Source of the DNA: Anthoceros angustus | Lineage: Eukaryota > Streptophyta > Anthocerotopsida > Anthocerotales > Anthocerotaceae | Reading direction: 5' to 3' | NCBI GenBank assembly: GCA_010909165.1 | Contig: MU008168.1 | Span: 62,001-126,000, forward strand | Length of the DNA stretch: 64,000 nucleotides | In this document: in pieces, positions 9,992 to 24,327 of the stretch | Position numbering within the stretch: the first letter of the stretch is position 1 | How the letters are laid out: the number at the start of each line of letters is the position of its first letter | Position numbers and translations under genes: made by a program | Notes under the pieces: generated by a model | The model's database searches: none | Told to the model about the DNA's origin: nothing | Seen by the model: only the letters and a program-made list of their open reading frames with translations

Positions 9992-12900
9992 ATGGCTGGT
10001 GGTGCCTCTAAATCAAACTGGAGTTTGCGGGATGATCCTGAGACTTGCAGGCCTGAAGGATATGAAGCTGGCGTTACGACTCAAACCGTGATGACGTTAT
10101 GTCTTAATGGCCATCTCGCAGAGGCAGTTGAGGCTTTGGGAGTTCTAGTGATGACAGACTGTTGTGTTTCCACATCTCTCTTATATGCTATGCTCAAGAC
10201 ATGTGTAGCAGGGAAGGATCTTGTTCTGGGTCGCCGCGTCCATGCTTTCACGGTGAAGTTGGGATATCAGTTGGACACGTTCCTGTGCAACCACATTCTG
10301 CGAATGTATGCCTCTCATGGCAGATTGCAGGACACGATGGAGGTGTTCAGCATGGTGCCCGAACCAGATGCCTTCATGTGGTCTTCCATAATTTCTTCGC
10401 ATGTCAAACAGGGACAAGACAAGCAGGCCATAGTGCTGTATGAACGGATGCGAAGGACCAGCGTGAAGCCAGACGGCCATGTGTTTGTGGCAGCCCTCCA
10501 GGCTTGTGCAAAGGGAGGAGACTTGCGAACTGGGCAGGGGCTGCATGCCCATGTGTTGTCAAGTGGGCTTGACCGTGATTTGTTTGTCTGTAACTGCTTG
10601 GTGGACATGTATGCGAAGTGTGGCAGCTTGGCGGATGCTAGAAGGGTGTTTGACGGACTCAGTCAGAAGGATGTCGTGACGTGGACTGCCATGATAGGAG
10701 GATATTCCCGGCAGGGCATGGGGAAGGAGGCCCTTTGTTTGTACAGTGTTATGCAAGAAGAAGGCATTGCTGTACCCAATTCTGTGACTTATGTTTGCCT
10801 CTTGCAGGCATGTGCAAGTGTAGGTGTGTCAGCTTTGAAGGACGGGAAGCAGCTTCATGCACAAGTTAGAGAACGAGGATGCCAAGGTGATGTGTCCGTA
10901 GCCAACAGTTTGGTGAACATGTATGCAAAGTGTGGCAGCTTAGAGGACGCTCAGACACTGTTTGACAGACTTGGTCAGAAAGATATGGTGACTTGGAATG
11001 CCATGATGGCAGGGTATTCCCAGCAGGGCCTGGGCCACGAAGCCCTTCGTCTTCATGCTGCTATGCAGAAGGAGGGCATCGTTGTACCCGATTCAGTGAC
11101 ATTTGTGTGCCTGCTGCAGGCATGTGCAAGTATGGGCACCCTGGCGTTGGAGAAAGGGAGGCAGCTGCACGAGCAAATTAGAGAGCAAGGACATGAAGCG
11201 GACGTGAAAATAGCCAACAGTTTGGTAAACATGTATGCAAAGTGTGGTAGCTTGGATGACGCTCAGAGAGTGTTTGACAGTCTCGCTCAGAAAGATGTAG
11301 TGACATGGACTGCTCTAATCGCAGGATATTCGCAGCAGGGCATGGGCCAGGAAGCCCTGCGGGTGTATAGTGCCATGCACAACGAAGGCATCGTTGTACC
11401 CAACTCTGTGACATTTGTGTGCCTCCTCCAGGCCTGTGCAAGCATGGGTGCCGGGGCATTGGAGAAGGGGAAGCAGCTTCATATGCAATTGAGAGAAAGA
11501 GGATACCAGACTGATGTGTTTGTTGCCAACAGTTTGGTAAACATGTATGCAAAGTGTGGCAGCTTGGAAGATGCTAAAAGAGTGTTCGATGGACTCGATC
11601 ATAAAGATGTGGTGACGTGGAATGCCATGATAGCTGGATATTCCCAGCAGTGCATGGGGCAGGAAGCCCTTCGTCTGTACAGCGTGATGGAAGAAGAAGG
11701 TACTGTTGTACCCAATTCTGTGACATTCGTGTGCTTGCTGCAGGTGTGTGCAAGTATGGGCATACCAGCTCTAGAGAAAGGAAAGCAGCTTCATGCACAA
11801 ATTTGCGAACAAGGGTATCAGGCTGATGGGTTTCTAGGCGGCAGTTTGGTAAACATGTATGCAAAGTGTGGCAGCCTAGAGGATGCTCAGAAAGTGTTTG
11901 AAGGACTTGGTCGAAAGGATGTGGTCACATGGAATGCCTTGATAACAGGGTATGCCCAGCAGAGTATGGGCCAGGAAGCCCTTCGTCTCTACAGTGCTAT
12001 GCAGGAAGAGGGCATCACTGTACCTGATTCAGTGACCTTTGTGTGCATGCTGCAGGCATGTGCAAGTATAGGTTCCTCTGCTTTGGGCAAGGGGAAGCAG
12101 CTTCATATACAAATTAGAGAACAGGGACACCAATCTGATGTGGTTGTAGCAAACAGTTTGGTAAACATGTATGCAAAGTGTGGCAGCTTGGAAGATGCTG
12201 AACGAGTGTTTGACGGAGCTGTTTCAAAAGATGTGGTGACATGGAATGCCATGATAGCTTTGTATTCCCAAAGGGGCCTGGGGGAGGAAGCCCTTCATCT
12301 GTACACGGATATGCAACAAGATGGCATGGCTGCACCTGATTCTGTGACATTTGCGTGCCTCTTGCAGGCATGTTCAAGTGTGGGCACCTCAGCTTTGGAG
12401 CAGGGAAAGCAGCTTCATGCGCAGATTAGAGAACGGGGACATGAAGGTGATATGTTTGTATCCAGCAGCTTGGTGAACATGTACGCCAAGTGTGGCAGCT
12501 TTGAAGATGCACAGAGGGTGTTTGACGGACTTGGTTTTAAAGATGTGGTGACCTGGAATGCCATGATAGCAGGATTCATCCACCAGGGCTTGGGGCAGGA
12601 AGCCATTCATCTCTTCAGTGTTATGGAAGCAGAAGGCAGTGCCCAACCCGACTGTGTGACATTTGTGTCTCTATTGCAGGCTTGTGCAAGTGTTGGCATC
12701 CCTGCTTTGGAGAAGGGGAAGGAGCTCCATGTGCAAATTAGAGAACGAGGACATGATGAAGATGTTCTTGTAGCAAACAGCTTGGTAAACATGTATGCAA
12801 AGTGTGGCAGTCTCGAGGATGCTCAACTAGTGTTTGACCGACTTGATAGCAAAGATGTGGTGACGTGGAATACCGTGATAGCAGGGTATTCACAGAAGGG

Positions 12901-13780
12901 AATGGGTCAGGTGGCCCTTCGTCTTTACAGAGATATGCAAGGAGATAGCATGGCTGTACCTGATTCTGTGACCTTTGCGTGCCTCCTGCAAGTGTGTGGA
13001 AATGTGGCAGCCTTACATGTGGGAAGGCAGCTACATTCAGACATTGTAAAACAAGGGCTTCAAGCTGATGTGTGTGTAGCCAGCAGTTTGATAAACATGT
13101 ATGGAAAGTGTGGTAGCATGGTTGATGCACAGGAGGTGTTTGATGACCTGCCAAAACGAGATGTTGTGGCCTGGAGTGCACTGGTTGCAGGCTACACCCG
13201 CCAAGGAGATAGTGAGGCGGTATGTGACTTGGTCCAGAGAATGCTAGAGGATGGGATACAGCCGGATGCCATCACATTCCTCAGTGTGCTAACTGTATGC
13301 AGTCATGCAGGTCTAGTGAACAAGGGGGAAAAGTACTTCGAGGCTATGAGCAGACAGTTTGGTATCACTCCCACGGTGGAGCATTACACATGCATGGTGG
13401 ATCTCCTGGGTCGTGCAGGCCGATTGGATGAGGCACTATCTTTGGCAAGGTCAATTCCTGCGCTGCCTAGTGCTGCAGTTTGGCACACTCTCTTGGGTTC
13501 TTGTCAAAAGTGGAGCAATGTGGAGGTGGGATGTCATGCTTTCAAGGAAGCAGTAAAGCTAGATGTGAAAGATGCAGCAGCATATCTGCTGATGTCAAAT
13601 ATATACAGCAGTGCCCAGATGTGGGAGCAGGCAGAGGAGATGCAGGCGAGGAGGAAAAGGATCAGTGCATGGAAGCGGCCAGGTCAGAGCTGGTGGACAG
13701 ACTTGGACGGCGTGGTGCATGCTTTTGCTGTTGGGGACAATACAGGCATCCCAAGAGTCGGACAAGGTTGCAATAGGTGA
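9992..13780 (+). CDS. Large intronless PLS-type PPR protein ending in E-type motifs
   Basis: 1262 residues from ATG 9992, a predicted organellar RNA-binding protein. After a short non-repeat N-terminus there are about ten PPR triplets. The central eight are nearly identical (SLVNMYAKCGSLEDAQRVF, KDVVTWNAMIAGYSQQGMG, SVTFVCLLQACAS). The C-terminus carries MVDLLGRAGRLDEAL and YLLMSNIYSSAQMWEQA, the usual E1/E2 region, then GVVHAFAVGD, where the protein stops. There is no DYW deaminase domain. Just past GVVHAFAVGD other frames read HPKSR and ESDKVAI, the sequence expected next in the family, so the end may result from old frame loss. No clear presequence precedes ATG 9992, unlike the paralogue at the left edge. 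If it is an editing factor, it would need a deaminase partner. Confidence 0.9.
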   Translation: MAGGASKSNWSLRDDPETCRPEGYEAGVTTQTVMTLCLNGHLAEAVEALGVLVMTDCCVSTSLLYAMLKTCVAGKDLVLGRRVHAFTVKLGYQLDTFLCNHILRMYASHGRLQDTMEVFSMVPEPDAFMWSSIISSHVKQGQDKQAIVLYERMRRTSVKPDGHVFVAALQACAKGGDLRTGQGLHAHVLSSGLDRDLFVCNCLVDMYAKCGSLADARRVFDGLSQKDVVTWTAMIGGYSRQGMGKEALCLYSVMQEEGIAVPNSVTYVCLLQACASVGVSALKDGKQLHAQVRERGCQGDVSVANSLVNMYAKCGSLEDAQTLFDRLGQKDMVTWNAMMAGYSQQGLGHEALRLHAAMQKEGIVVPDSVTFVCLLQACASMGTLALEKGRQLHEQIREQGHEADVKIANSLVNMYAKCGSLDDAQRVFDSLAQKDVVTWTALIAGYSQQGMGQEALRVYSAMHNEGIVVPNSVTFVCLLQACASMGAGALEKGKQLHMQLRERGYQTDVFVANSLVNMYAKCGSLEDAKRVFDGLDHKDVVTWNAMIAGYSQQCMGQEALRLYSVMEEEGTVVPNSVTFVCLLQVCASMGIPALEKGKQLHAQICEQGYQADGFLGGSLVNMYAKCGSLEDAQKVFEGLGRKDVVTWNALITGYAQQSMGQEALRLYSAMQEEGITVPDSVTFVCMLQACASIGSSALGKGKQLHIQIREQGHQSDVVVANSLVNMYAKCGSLEDAERVFDGAVSKDVVTWNAMIALYSQRGLGEEALHLYTDMQQDGMAAPDSVTFACLLQACSSVGTSALEQGKQLHAQIRERGHEGDMFVSSSLVNMYAKCGSFEDAQRVFDGLGFKDVVTWNAMIAGFIHQGLGQEAIHLFSVMEAEGSAQPDCVTFVSLLQACASVGIPALEKGKELHVQIRERGHDEDVLVANSLVNMYAKCGSLEDAQLVFDRLDSKDVVTWNTVIAGYSQKGMGQVALRLYRDMQGDSMAVPDSVTFACLLQVCGNVAALHVGRQLHSDIVKQGLQADVCVASSLINMYGKCGSMVDAQEVFDDLPKRDVVAWSALVAGYTRQGDSEAVCDLVQRMLEDGIQPDAITFLSVLTVCSHAGLVNKGEKYFEAMSRQFGITPTVEHYTCMVDLLGRAGRLDEALSLARSIPALPSAAVWHTLLGSCQKWSNVEVGCHAFKEAVKLDVKDAAAYLLMSNIYSSAQMWEQAEEMQARRKRISAWKRPGQSWWTDLDGVVHAFAVGDNTGIPRVGQGCNR
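10600..13110 (+). repeat. In-frame 312-bp tandem array within the PPR gene
   Basis: The ATG of the NMYAKCG motif occurs at 10607, 10919, 11231, 11543, 11855, 12167, 12479 and 12791. That is exactly 312 bp (104 codons) each time, and then 13097, a 306-bp step. Each unit encodes one PPR triplet. Length is conserved perfectly while bases differ by point changes. The paralogue at the left edge has the same 312-bp step (469 to 157). Confidence 0.95.
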
Positions 13781-14550
13781 AATGACGATAGAAGGTCCAG
13801 TTCCTGGTGCTACAGAAATGACGGCACTTTGTGTGGGCACAGGGAGGTGGGTGCTGTAGCTCCGAGGGGACTCTCAGAATCATGGCTAAAACGTTAATCC
13901 TTTGTGCAGCATATCATCTAAACACCGTGTATGTATAAGACCAAGGAGAGCAAGCCGTGGTCATAACGTGTGGGAGCTGTCGCCGAAGGTGTCATTTGTA
14001 CTGCGATGAAATGGTGACATGGTCTTCCTTTTGTGTCGCGATCTGGCCGTAAACTCAGTCCCCCGCCACCCGCTGGCCAACTGGGTGCGAAGTTGAGTGC
14101 ACATTTTGTGCCAGCTGCTGGGGATCTTGACCTGCTCGTTTTTGGTCAAGAGGAAGTTTTTGCCCAAGGTTGTGCCTGAGCAGAACAACGCTTTGCTCAT
14201 GAGTGATTTGGTATACACCGTCGAGACGTCAGTCTTGAACTGTGCATCCCGATCTTACTACTTGGTTGGACGATCTAAGCATAATCGCAAGTCCACCAGC
14301 TGCAGCTGCACACCCTCTATTCTCTTGCGGATGGTCGCGATGCGGATCACGAGGAGCATAGAATGCATGCAACATGTGCAGGTGGTCGCTGCGGGGAGCA
14401 AATTCTGGTGGACAGCTTTGTAGCGTGGAAGCAGTTTCTCCGGCAAACATAGGGCAAGGACTCGGCACTACCGTGGAGCCTTAAAGAGGGCTGATGTAAG
14501 CAGATGCAGGGGACAGGAAGTGCATTGTGATTGATTTTAAATGGTAGTTT
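13781..14550. other. Intergenic region downstream of the PPR gene
   Basis: 3' flank of the PPR gene. Only short unrelated frames occur and I see no domain, RNA gene or repeat before the minisatellite at 14552. Confidence 0.5.
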
Positions 14551-14551
14551 A

Positions 14552-14769
14552 GATCCACCCAGCCATGTTGAACAGATCCATCCAGCCATGTTGAACAGAT
14601 CCATCCAGCCTTGTTGAACAGATCCATCCAGCCATGTTGAACAGGTCCATCCAGCCTTGGTGTTGAACAGATCCATCCAGCCTTGGTGTTGGACAGATCC
14701 ATCCAGCCATGTTGAACAGATCCATCCAGCCTTGTTGTTGAACAGATCCATCCAGCCATGTTGAACAGG
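14552..14769. repeat. Minisatellite, 23/26-bp units
   Basis: Nine tandem copies of GATCCATCCAGCCATGTTGAACA, with 26-bp variants where CATGTTG becomes CTTGGTGTTG or CTTGTTGTTG. Minus-strand open frames across it are only its translation. The flank from 14780 to 15160 shows nothing further. Confidence 0.9.
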
Positions 14770-15160
14770 TACAACTGCTGCTGCTGTGCACTTTAAAATG
14801 GCGAAGGTTCTACATCGTCTACCTCACCTTGTGGCCCCGGCTGTCTCGAAGCGTACCTTTCTTCAGCGACACTGGAGGACCGTGTATCCTCTTAGTAAAA
14901 CTCTCATTCTAGACTTCACAATCCCAACGGCCATTGAGGACGCCATCCTTTGATGATGCAATTTCTATGTGACGAGATTCAAGCTTGCCGTATGCCAGAT
15001 CACAGTGGCGCGGCTCCTCAAATTTTTGGCAAAGATACCAGATGCCATTTCAAAAAGTTAGTTAGCGACTTGGCTTCGTTTCCAGAACGATCTGTAATGT
15101 ACAGCGGCGAGTTAGTGAGGTCACAGGGAGAGCAGCTAGCTAACCACACAATCAGTTTAA

Positions 15161-19073
<3,913 letters not shown>

Positions 19074-20550
19074 TCGGCAACCTAGCGCATCGCTCGATTG
19101 CCCACCACCGCTGAACTTCAACACCAAGCCAGGCCCTCCCTCCGCACAAACAAGTGCACTCACATCCACACGCACATGGCACACTGCTACTGCAATCTGC
19201 GCGATGCGCTACTCATATTACCAGCTGCTTTGGAATGCCCTTATCCTGCCGCTTCCTGTGCCACATGCGCCTGCGCCTGCGCCTGCGCCTGCTCAAGCGC
19301 CCTGCAGACTCGAGTCGAGAATCCAATGCTCGTTTCGCTCTCTCTCTCTCTCTCGCTCCCTTCTTGGGCTCCTTGTCAAGACTGCCCGCCGGCTCCCGTC
19401 TCTTCCTTATGTAGCCCAATCAGGAGTCACAGGCAGCCAGCCAGCCACCAAGACCCGGACCCGGACCCGGAGCATGACAATGTCACCCGACGAGGCCCCA
19501 AAATTAGAAGCGTTGACGAAGTGACGAGGAGCAGGAGGGGGGGGGGTAGCAGAGCAACAGGAGCAACGCCCACACAGACACAGCCGGAACCAGCACCGGA
19601 ACCAGCGCCGGCACCGGCACCGGCACCGGCTACCAGGCCCACGGCCTGCTGCCAGTGCTTTTACCCGGAACCGGGATGTGGGAAACCCCCAGTCAACCAG
19701 CTTGGGAGCTTGGGAAAGCGGGCAGGGAGGGGGACTTACACTAGAAGGCAGAGTCCAAGTCATGGCCTGACGACCGCAGTCCACCCTGCGTCGCTGCGTC
19801 CTTTATTTATGGCATTCCTGCAAAGAATCGGCGTAGGAATCGCGGCGCACAAGCAGGGAGGAAGGGATAAAGGCGGGCGCCTTCAGCCCTTGCTCCGCCT
19901 CCTCCCCACAACGTGCGTATTGCGCTGCAGTGGCCTTGCAACCCGTGATAGACTGCCCCCCGTCCACTGATCACCTGCCGCTGCGCATACACGAGCCAAG
20001 TCATCAGGATTCAGGCTCCGATTACTGTACCCGGTCCACGATTTGACTCCATACCGCCCACTAATAAGAGGTCAAGCTACCTGACATTCGTGCACCCGGC
20101 AATGACAACAGTGCAGACCGACAAAAAAACAAAAACAATGTGTAACAGCTCTGCCGACGAATGGGGTTGGCCAAGCCTTTACTGCACCTTGACCATTCTT
20201 GACTGCAACTTCCTTCCCTCCTCGGGCGGCGGCAGCCCCCCTCGGATGGATTATTGCACCGCCTTCCTTCACCCTGCAACTTCTTCTCCACCGACGGGGT
20301 GATCGTCACGTCACCCACGTCACCGCGCAAGTGCATCGAATTGGCTCCGGCCCAATTTGGTACTGGACGGTTCTAGAACAACGGCACGATAATCAACGCA
20401 ATGTACTACACACGCCAGGCTGCTACCACATGATACACATGCACAAAACGAGGCAGGCACCCGCCCTCCGCCCAATCGGAACAGCTTTTCCATTGCAACG
20501 GCTTTGCTATACAAGTAATTGAGCGGCGGATAAACACCTGCTGCTTTGGC
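19074..20550. other. Upstream region of WRKY with simple repeats
   Basis: This contains the probable WRKY promoter and leader. Simple repeats include GCGCCT units near 19267-19290, a CT run near 19340-19356, CCGGAC units near 19454-19472 and CCGGCA units near 19600-19630. Plus-strand frames across it are compositional. From about 19980 to 20550 I see no gene. Confidence 0.5.
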
Positions 20551-22330
20551 TCAGGAGACGCTAGGCTCCTCCGTACTGTCTCCTAACCACTTCAGGTACT
20601 CCGGGCTCCCTCCGAGGATGGGGAGAGCGATGACCTCCGGCACCCTGCAAAGGAATGACGTATCAGTCAGCTTTGTGGGTCTCGCACGGTCAGTCCCGTA
20701 CCAATGGATGGAACAAGGAACTGCAAGAAGGGCGGCAATGGGTAACATGTGATCTGCGCACACATACGAGTAAGGATGATTAGCTCGCACGTGGGAAGTG
20801 AGGGCCGATAACAAAGTTTGCCGTGTCTTGATAATTAGTAGAAGCTCTTGGTCTGTGGTAACCTGGAAAGTCGGAACACCCACAGGGTTAGAATCTACTC
20901 ATAGCAGCCGGGCTGTGCAAATTCGACCTGCGGGGTTGCAGCGTGGCGAGGGAGGGAAATACCTTGCCCTCCCACTGATAAGTAGACTGTACACCTGCAA
21001 AGCGAGCCAAGGAAACACACTTAAACATGCATTGCCCGCAGCTCACCTACACACTCTAGACTGTCAGCCGAACTGTCGTCGAAGGCTGGCAGGCATGCCT
21101 CAGAGAGAAGATTAAGCAGAAAATCATACGCCATCAAGGGCTCATATGACACACACTGTTGTTTCTTCATCACTGGCACACTCCACCCTAGACCAACTTC
21201 ACATTACAAAAGCTACGTAAAAGGCCTCAGTTCTTGGTGATAGTAAGATTCGTCTCTCACCTGGCCAAAGACCATCGGGAGTAGCAAATATTTTGTGACA
21301 TCAACGGCCAGAAGTCCAATCCGAACACGGCACTTTAGACCGTAACAAACTACCAACGCCCAATAACCTAACCCGTCAACGCCACACGCAGCATGCACTC
21401 ACTACAGCCAAAAGAATCTCGTGCATTGTTCACGAAAGGGTGTCAGTAGCAGTGGCCTCATCGATCTCGGTGGAAAGGTCGACATCACTTAGTCAAACTA
21501 TCAAGAGTAGCAAATATTTTCGTATAATCACCGGCCACATGCAACAGCACAGCCAAGCCACATCCATGATCATCCGCAAGTGTACGAGGCTCAGTCAACC
21601 TTCTCTAAAAATGCTCTCATCACAATGCCGCCAGCAGGCAGCAAAGCCTGGGTAGCAAAACAGACCGGCCTTTAGATTCCTCATTGCCAGAAGAGAAAAA
21701 GCAAACTACATTTCACGCGCATGGCCTCAGAGATCTTGGTGGATACTCATCAACTGACTTAAAGCCATCAAGAGTAGCAAATATTTGAGTTCATCAAAGG
21801 CCAAAGGAGCCAATCAAAGCCAGAGTCACAAGTCATGCACAGGGACCAGTGGGGCTACACACACGAGCAGACAACATTGCGGCAGCAACTTGACCAAGTA
21901 CTCCGCCGCTTCTCATAAGTAACGACGGGTCATTAGACTTGTGCAAAACCATAAACCCTTACCAGGCACTTGATTCACACACGCAGCCAGTCCGTTCGAG
22001 ACCAAGCCGTTGGCTAGCTTTGTGCCTGCAATCCAGAAATAAATTTCTCTGAGAAGAAGGAAAACCTACACTTTGCGACACGATGCATTCAAAAGAAACT
22101 GTACTCGCACCAGTCGCAGCGTCGGGTACAGTCACGTATACGACGATATAAGGAGAAACCAACGCGTGCTCCGCCATGGCACTCACAGAAGCTGGAACTT
22201 CGGCGCTAGCTGAGAAAGCGGGTTGTCTTCGCACCAAGGAGGGGCTGATCACCGATACGATGGAACAAATCAGCACCACAGCTAACCCCTCCAGTACCCT
22301 CCTCAGGTTCCGAGACAAAGAAGGCCACAT
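20551..22330 (-). CDS. CUTA: CutA-family protein
   Basis: Five exons: 22330-22111, 22025-21963, 20994-20963, 20862-20768, 20644-20551, giving 167 residues. CutA proteins form very stable trimers. They were linked to divalent-metal tolerance in bacteria and are organelle- or membrane-associated in plants; the exact role is unsettled. Family hallmarks in order: SPYIVVYVTVPDAATG, LAACVNQVPGVQSTYQWEGK, TTDQELLLIIKTRQTL, VPEVIALPILGGSPEYLKWL. All junctions keep phase. The N-terminus has a hydrophobic stretch (EGLAVVLICSIVSVI), a possible membrane anchor or part of a targeting sequence. An upstream exon-like ATG at 22860 begins an Arg/Ala/Ser-rich peptide ending at a strong donor, but stops lie between it and the CutA frame, so I place it in the leader. 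Intron 2 is long (968 bp) and repeat-bearing. Confidence 0.9.
21270..21830. repeat. Diverged repeats within CutA intron 2
   Basis: AGTAGCAAATATTT occurs at 21280, 21506 and 21772, each followed by a CATCAA/AATCA..GGCCA phrase. Upstream of the last two is a shared phrase, GGCCTCAnnGATCT(C/T)GGTGGA. This looks like about three copies of a roughly 225-265 bp unit. Confidence 0.7.
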
Positions 22331-23004
22331 GCAGCGACAAGGGACACAAGAAACGAGTCACTCCCGTTTCTGGAGACAGGAAGAAACACGATCAACCTCC
22401 TAAACTGCACGTCAAGCAACCACGATCTGGAACAATACGAGACGCCAAGGGAAAAAACCGTCACAAAACAAAAAGAAAAGACAGACCGCCGCAACCCTCC
22501 AACCCTAGATAGTACCACCTGCAGCAACAAGGAGTGATTGCATGAAGCTTCAGCTGGCCCCCTTTACATCCCATCACTGACAAGCTCCGGGCAAAGAGCT
22601 GAGCCTACAGCACAAAGAAATCCAGCCCTCAGAAGCACAAGATTTGCCTCTACCTCACAAGAACCGTACTTCTACCGCCATTTCTCCTGACCCCTAAGCC
22701 TTGCATGCAAGCGGATGAATCTCCAAACAGACAGACAATCACTCACCCCGCCGAGATGCCTCCGGCAGCCTCCCCCTGACGCAGTAGCCGCCACCGCGCA
22801 GGAGCAGCGGGGAAGCGCAGAAGCCAGCGCCAGAGCTCGGGGCGCCACTCCCACAACCATCTGTTCCCGCCACTCACATCGGCTTAAACCCTAACCGGGA
22901 GATTTATATCTGGCTGTTCGATCGGTACATTCGAATAAGTGACCGTACAGGGGGCTGGGGTTACTCTCCGTCCATCCATCCGTTCGTCACCTCAGCCAGC
23001 TCCG
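22331..23004. promoter_or_regulatory. Bidirectional intergenic region between CutA and GILT genes
   Basis: The two genes diverge with 674 bp between start codons. A telo-box-like AAACCCTAA lies at 22886-22894 and a TATA-like TTTATATC at about 22903-22910, some 95 bp before the GILT start. Use as a shared promoter is inferred. Confidence 0.4.
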
Positions 23005-23751
23005 ATGGCGATGGCGGTGCGGGTCGTATCCCGCCAGCTCCTGCTGCTCGTCGTTCTTGCCATAGCGCACGAGGCGTCCGTGGCTTCAGCAGCCTCGGTC
23101 CTGCACAGCTCGGGGGGAGACGGCAAGGTGTTGGTGGAGATGTATTCGGAATCTTTGTGCCCCTACTGCAGAAACTTCATCGTGAACTACCTGAGCAAAT
23201 TCTTCGAGAACGGCCTGATAGACGTCGTGGATCTGCGGATCATCCCCTACGGCAACGCGCATGTCTACGACGACGGCTCCATGATCTGCCAGCACGGGGA
23301 GGACGAGTGTCGGTTGAACGTGATCCAGACCTGTGCCATCAGCCTGTGGCCGGACGTGTCCCAGTGGTTCCCCTTCGTCTACTGCCTGGAGGCTCTGGAC
23401 GGCGCGGTGGCCTACCAGCAGTGGACCAGCTGCGTGGAGCCGTCCGGCCTGGATCTGCGTCCTCTGGTGGAGTGCTTTCTGGGACCTTTGGGAGCGCAGT
23501 TGGAGCTGCAAAATGCGCAGGAGACGGACAGCTTGAATCCGCCTCACCGGTATGTGCCCTGGGTGCTGGTGAACGGAACGCCTCTGCTGGACGAGTACTT
23601 GGACGTGGCCAGATTCGTGTGCGAGGCTTACCAGGGTGCCAAGCCCAAGCCTGCGGTGTGCACCGAAATTCAGCGTTTAGGATCAGGTATCTCGTCGAGC
23701 GCTCGTGAAGCGGGGGTTTCCCGCGCCGGATCTGCTCATTTTAGTGCATGA
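23005..23751 (+). CDS. GILT-type lysosomal/secretory thiol reductase
   Basis: An intronless gene of 248 residues. ATG 23005 begins a clear signal peptide (MAMAVRVVSRQLLLLVVLAI, likely cleaved after SVASA); the frame upstream has only a GTG. GILT enzymes reduce disulfides in acidic compartments. The active site CPYC (LCPYCRNF) and the family signature CQHGEDECRLNVIQTC are both present. Further paired Cys lie in CLEALDG, SCVEPSG and VECFLG, and VPWVLVNGTPLLDE matches the conserved C-terminal block. A short Ser/Ala-rich tail ends the protein. It is predicted to act in the vacuole or extracellular space. Confidence 0.92.
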   Translation: MAMAVRVVSRQLLLLVVLAIAHEASVASAASVLHSSGGDGKVLVEMYSESLCPYCRNFIVNYLSKFFENGLIDVVDLRIIPYGNAHVYDDGSMICQHGEDECRLNVIQTCAISLWPDVSQWFPFVYCLEALDGAVAYQQWTSCVEPSGLDLRPLVECFLGPLGAQLELQNAQETDSLNPPHRYVPWVLVNGTPLLDEYLDVARFVCEAYQGAKPKPAVCTEIQRLGSGISSSAREAGVSRAGSAHFSA

Positions 23752-24327
23752 ATTTATGTGCATCGGAAGGTCTGCGGATTTTTTGCGTCTTTCATTTGTT
23801 AATTTAGACATAGTACCTAGGTAGGTAAGGATAAGACACTTGGTGGACGTATCTGTCTGGTTCTGTATAGTTTTAGTTCTGGGGCTGTTGGCCGTGCGTG
23901 TTGGGAAGGGATGCAACTGGGGTCCGGTACAGACACTAGACAGCTGGTTGACATGTTGCTACGGAGGGCAGTAGGACACGGATATGAAGCCACTAGCCTT
24001 TTGTCAATGGGAGCAGTTGGTGAAGTACTATCCATCTGGGAGACGATTTTGTCAGTAGGTTTGGTGCATTCATCGAGGGCAGCCACTGCAAGTATACCTA
24101 ACCCCACCAAGACCTTCCTGATGCCCCCACCACTTCCAGGTCCTTGCTGATTCCCAGCACAACTGCGAGATTTTGGTTTACATCTGGATCAGGAGGGGCA
24201 CAGCAGCTGCTGAGTTGAGGTCATGTCCGGTACACGAGGACATGTGACTTTCTTTGTCCTTTCTCCAAACAAGCTTCTGTCAGAGCAAGCAACCCGGGTA
24301 ATGAAATGCATGGTTTCACCAACCCAA
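23752..24327. other. Convergent intergenic region
   Basis: 3' flanks of the GILT gene (plus) and the methyltransferase-like gene (minus). Only short frames without recognisable features occur. Confidence 0.5.

Noticed and set aside
14347-14791. Three overlapping minus-strand frames rich in GWMDLFN-like repeats
   Set aside because: They are only translations of the minisatellite.
19098-19970. Plus-strand 290-codon frame
   Set aside because: It lies in the WRKY upstream region, is driven by Pro/Ala/Arg-rich simple repeats and shows no domain or conserved motif.
22672-22860. ATG-initiated Arg/Ala-rich peptide upstream of CutA
   Set aside because: It resembles a transit peptide and ends at a good donor, but the sequence before the CutA ATG has an in-frame stop, so I could not join it. 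Kept only as a possible leader exon.
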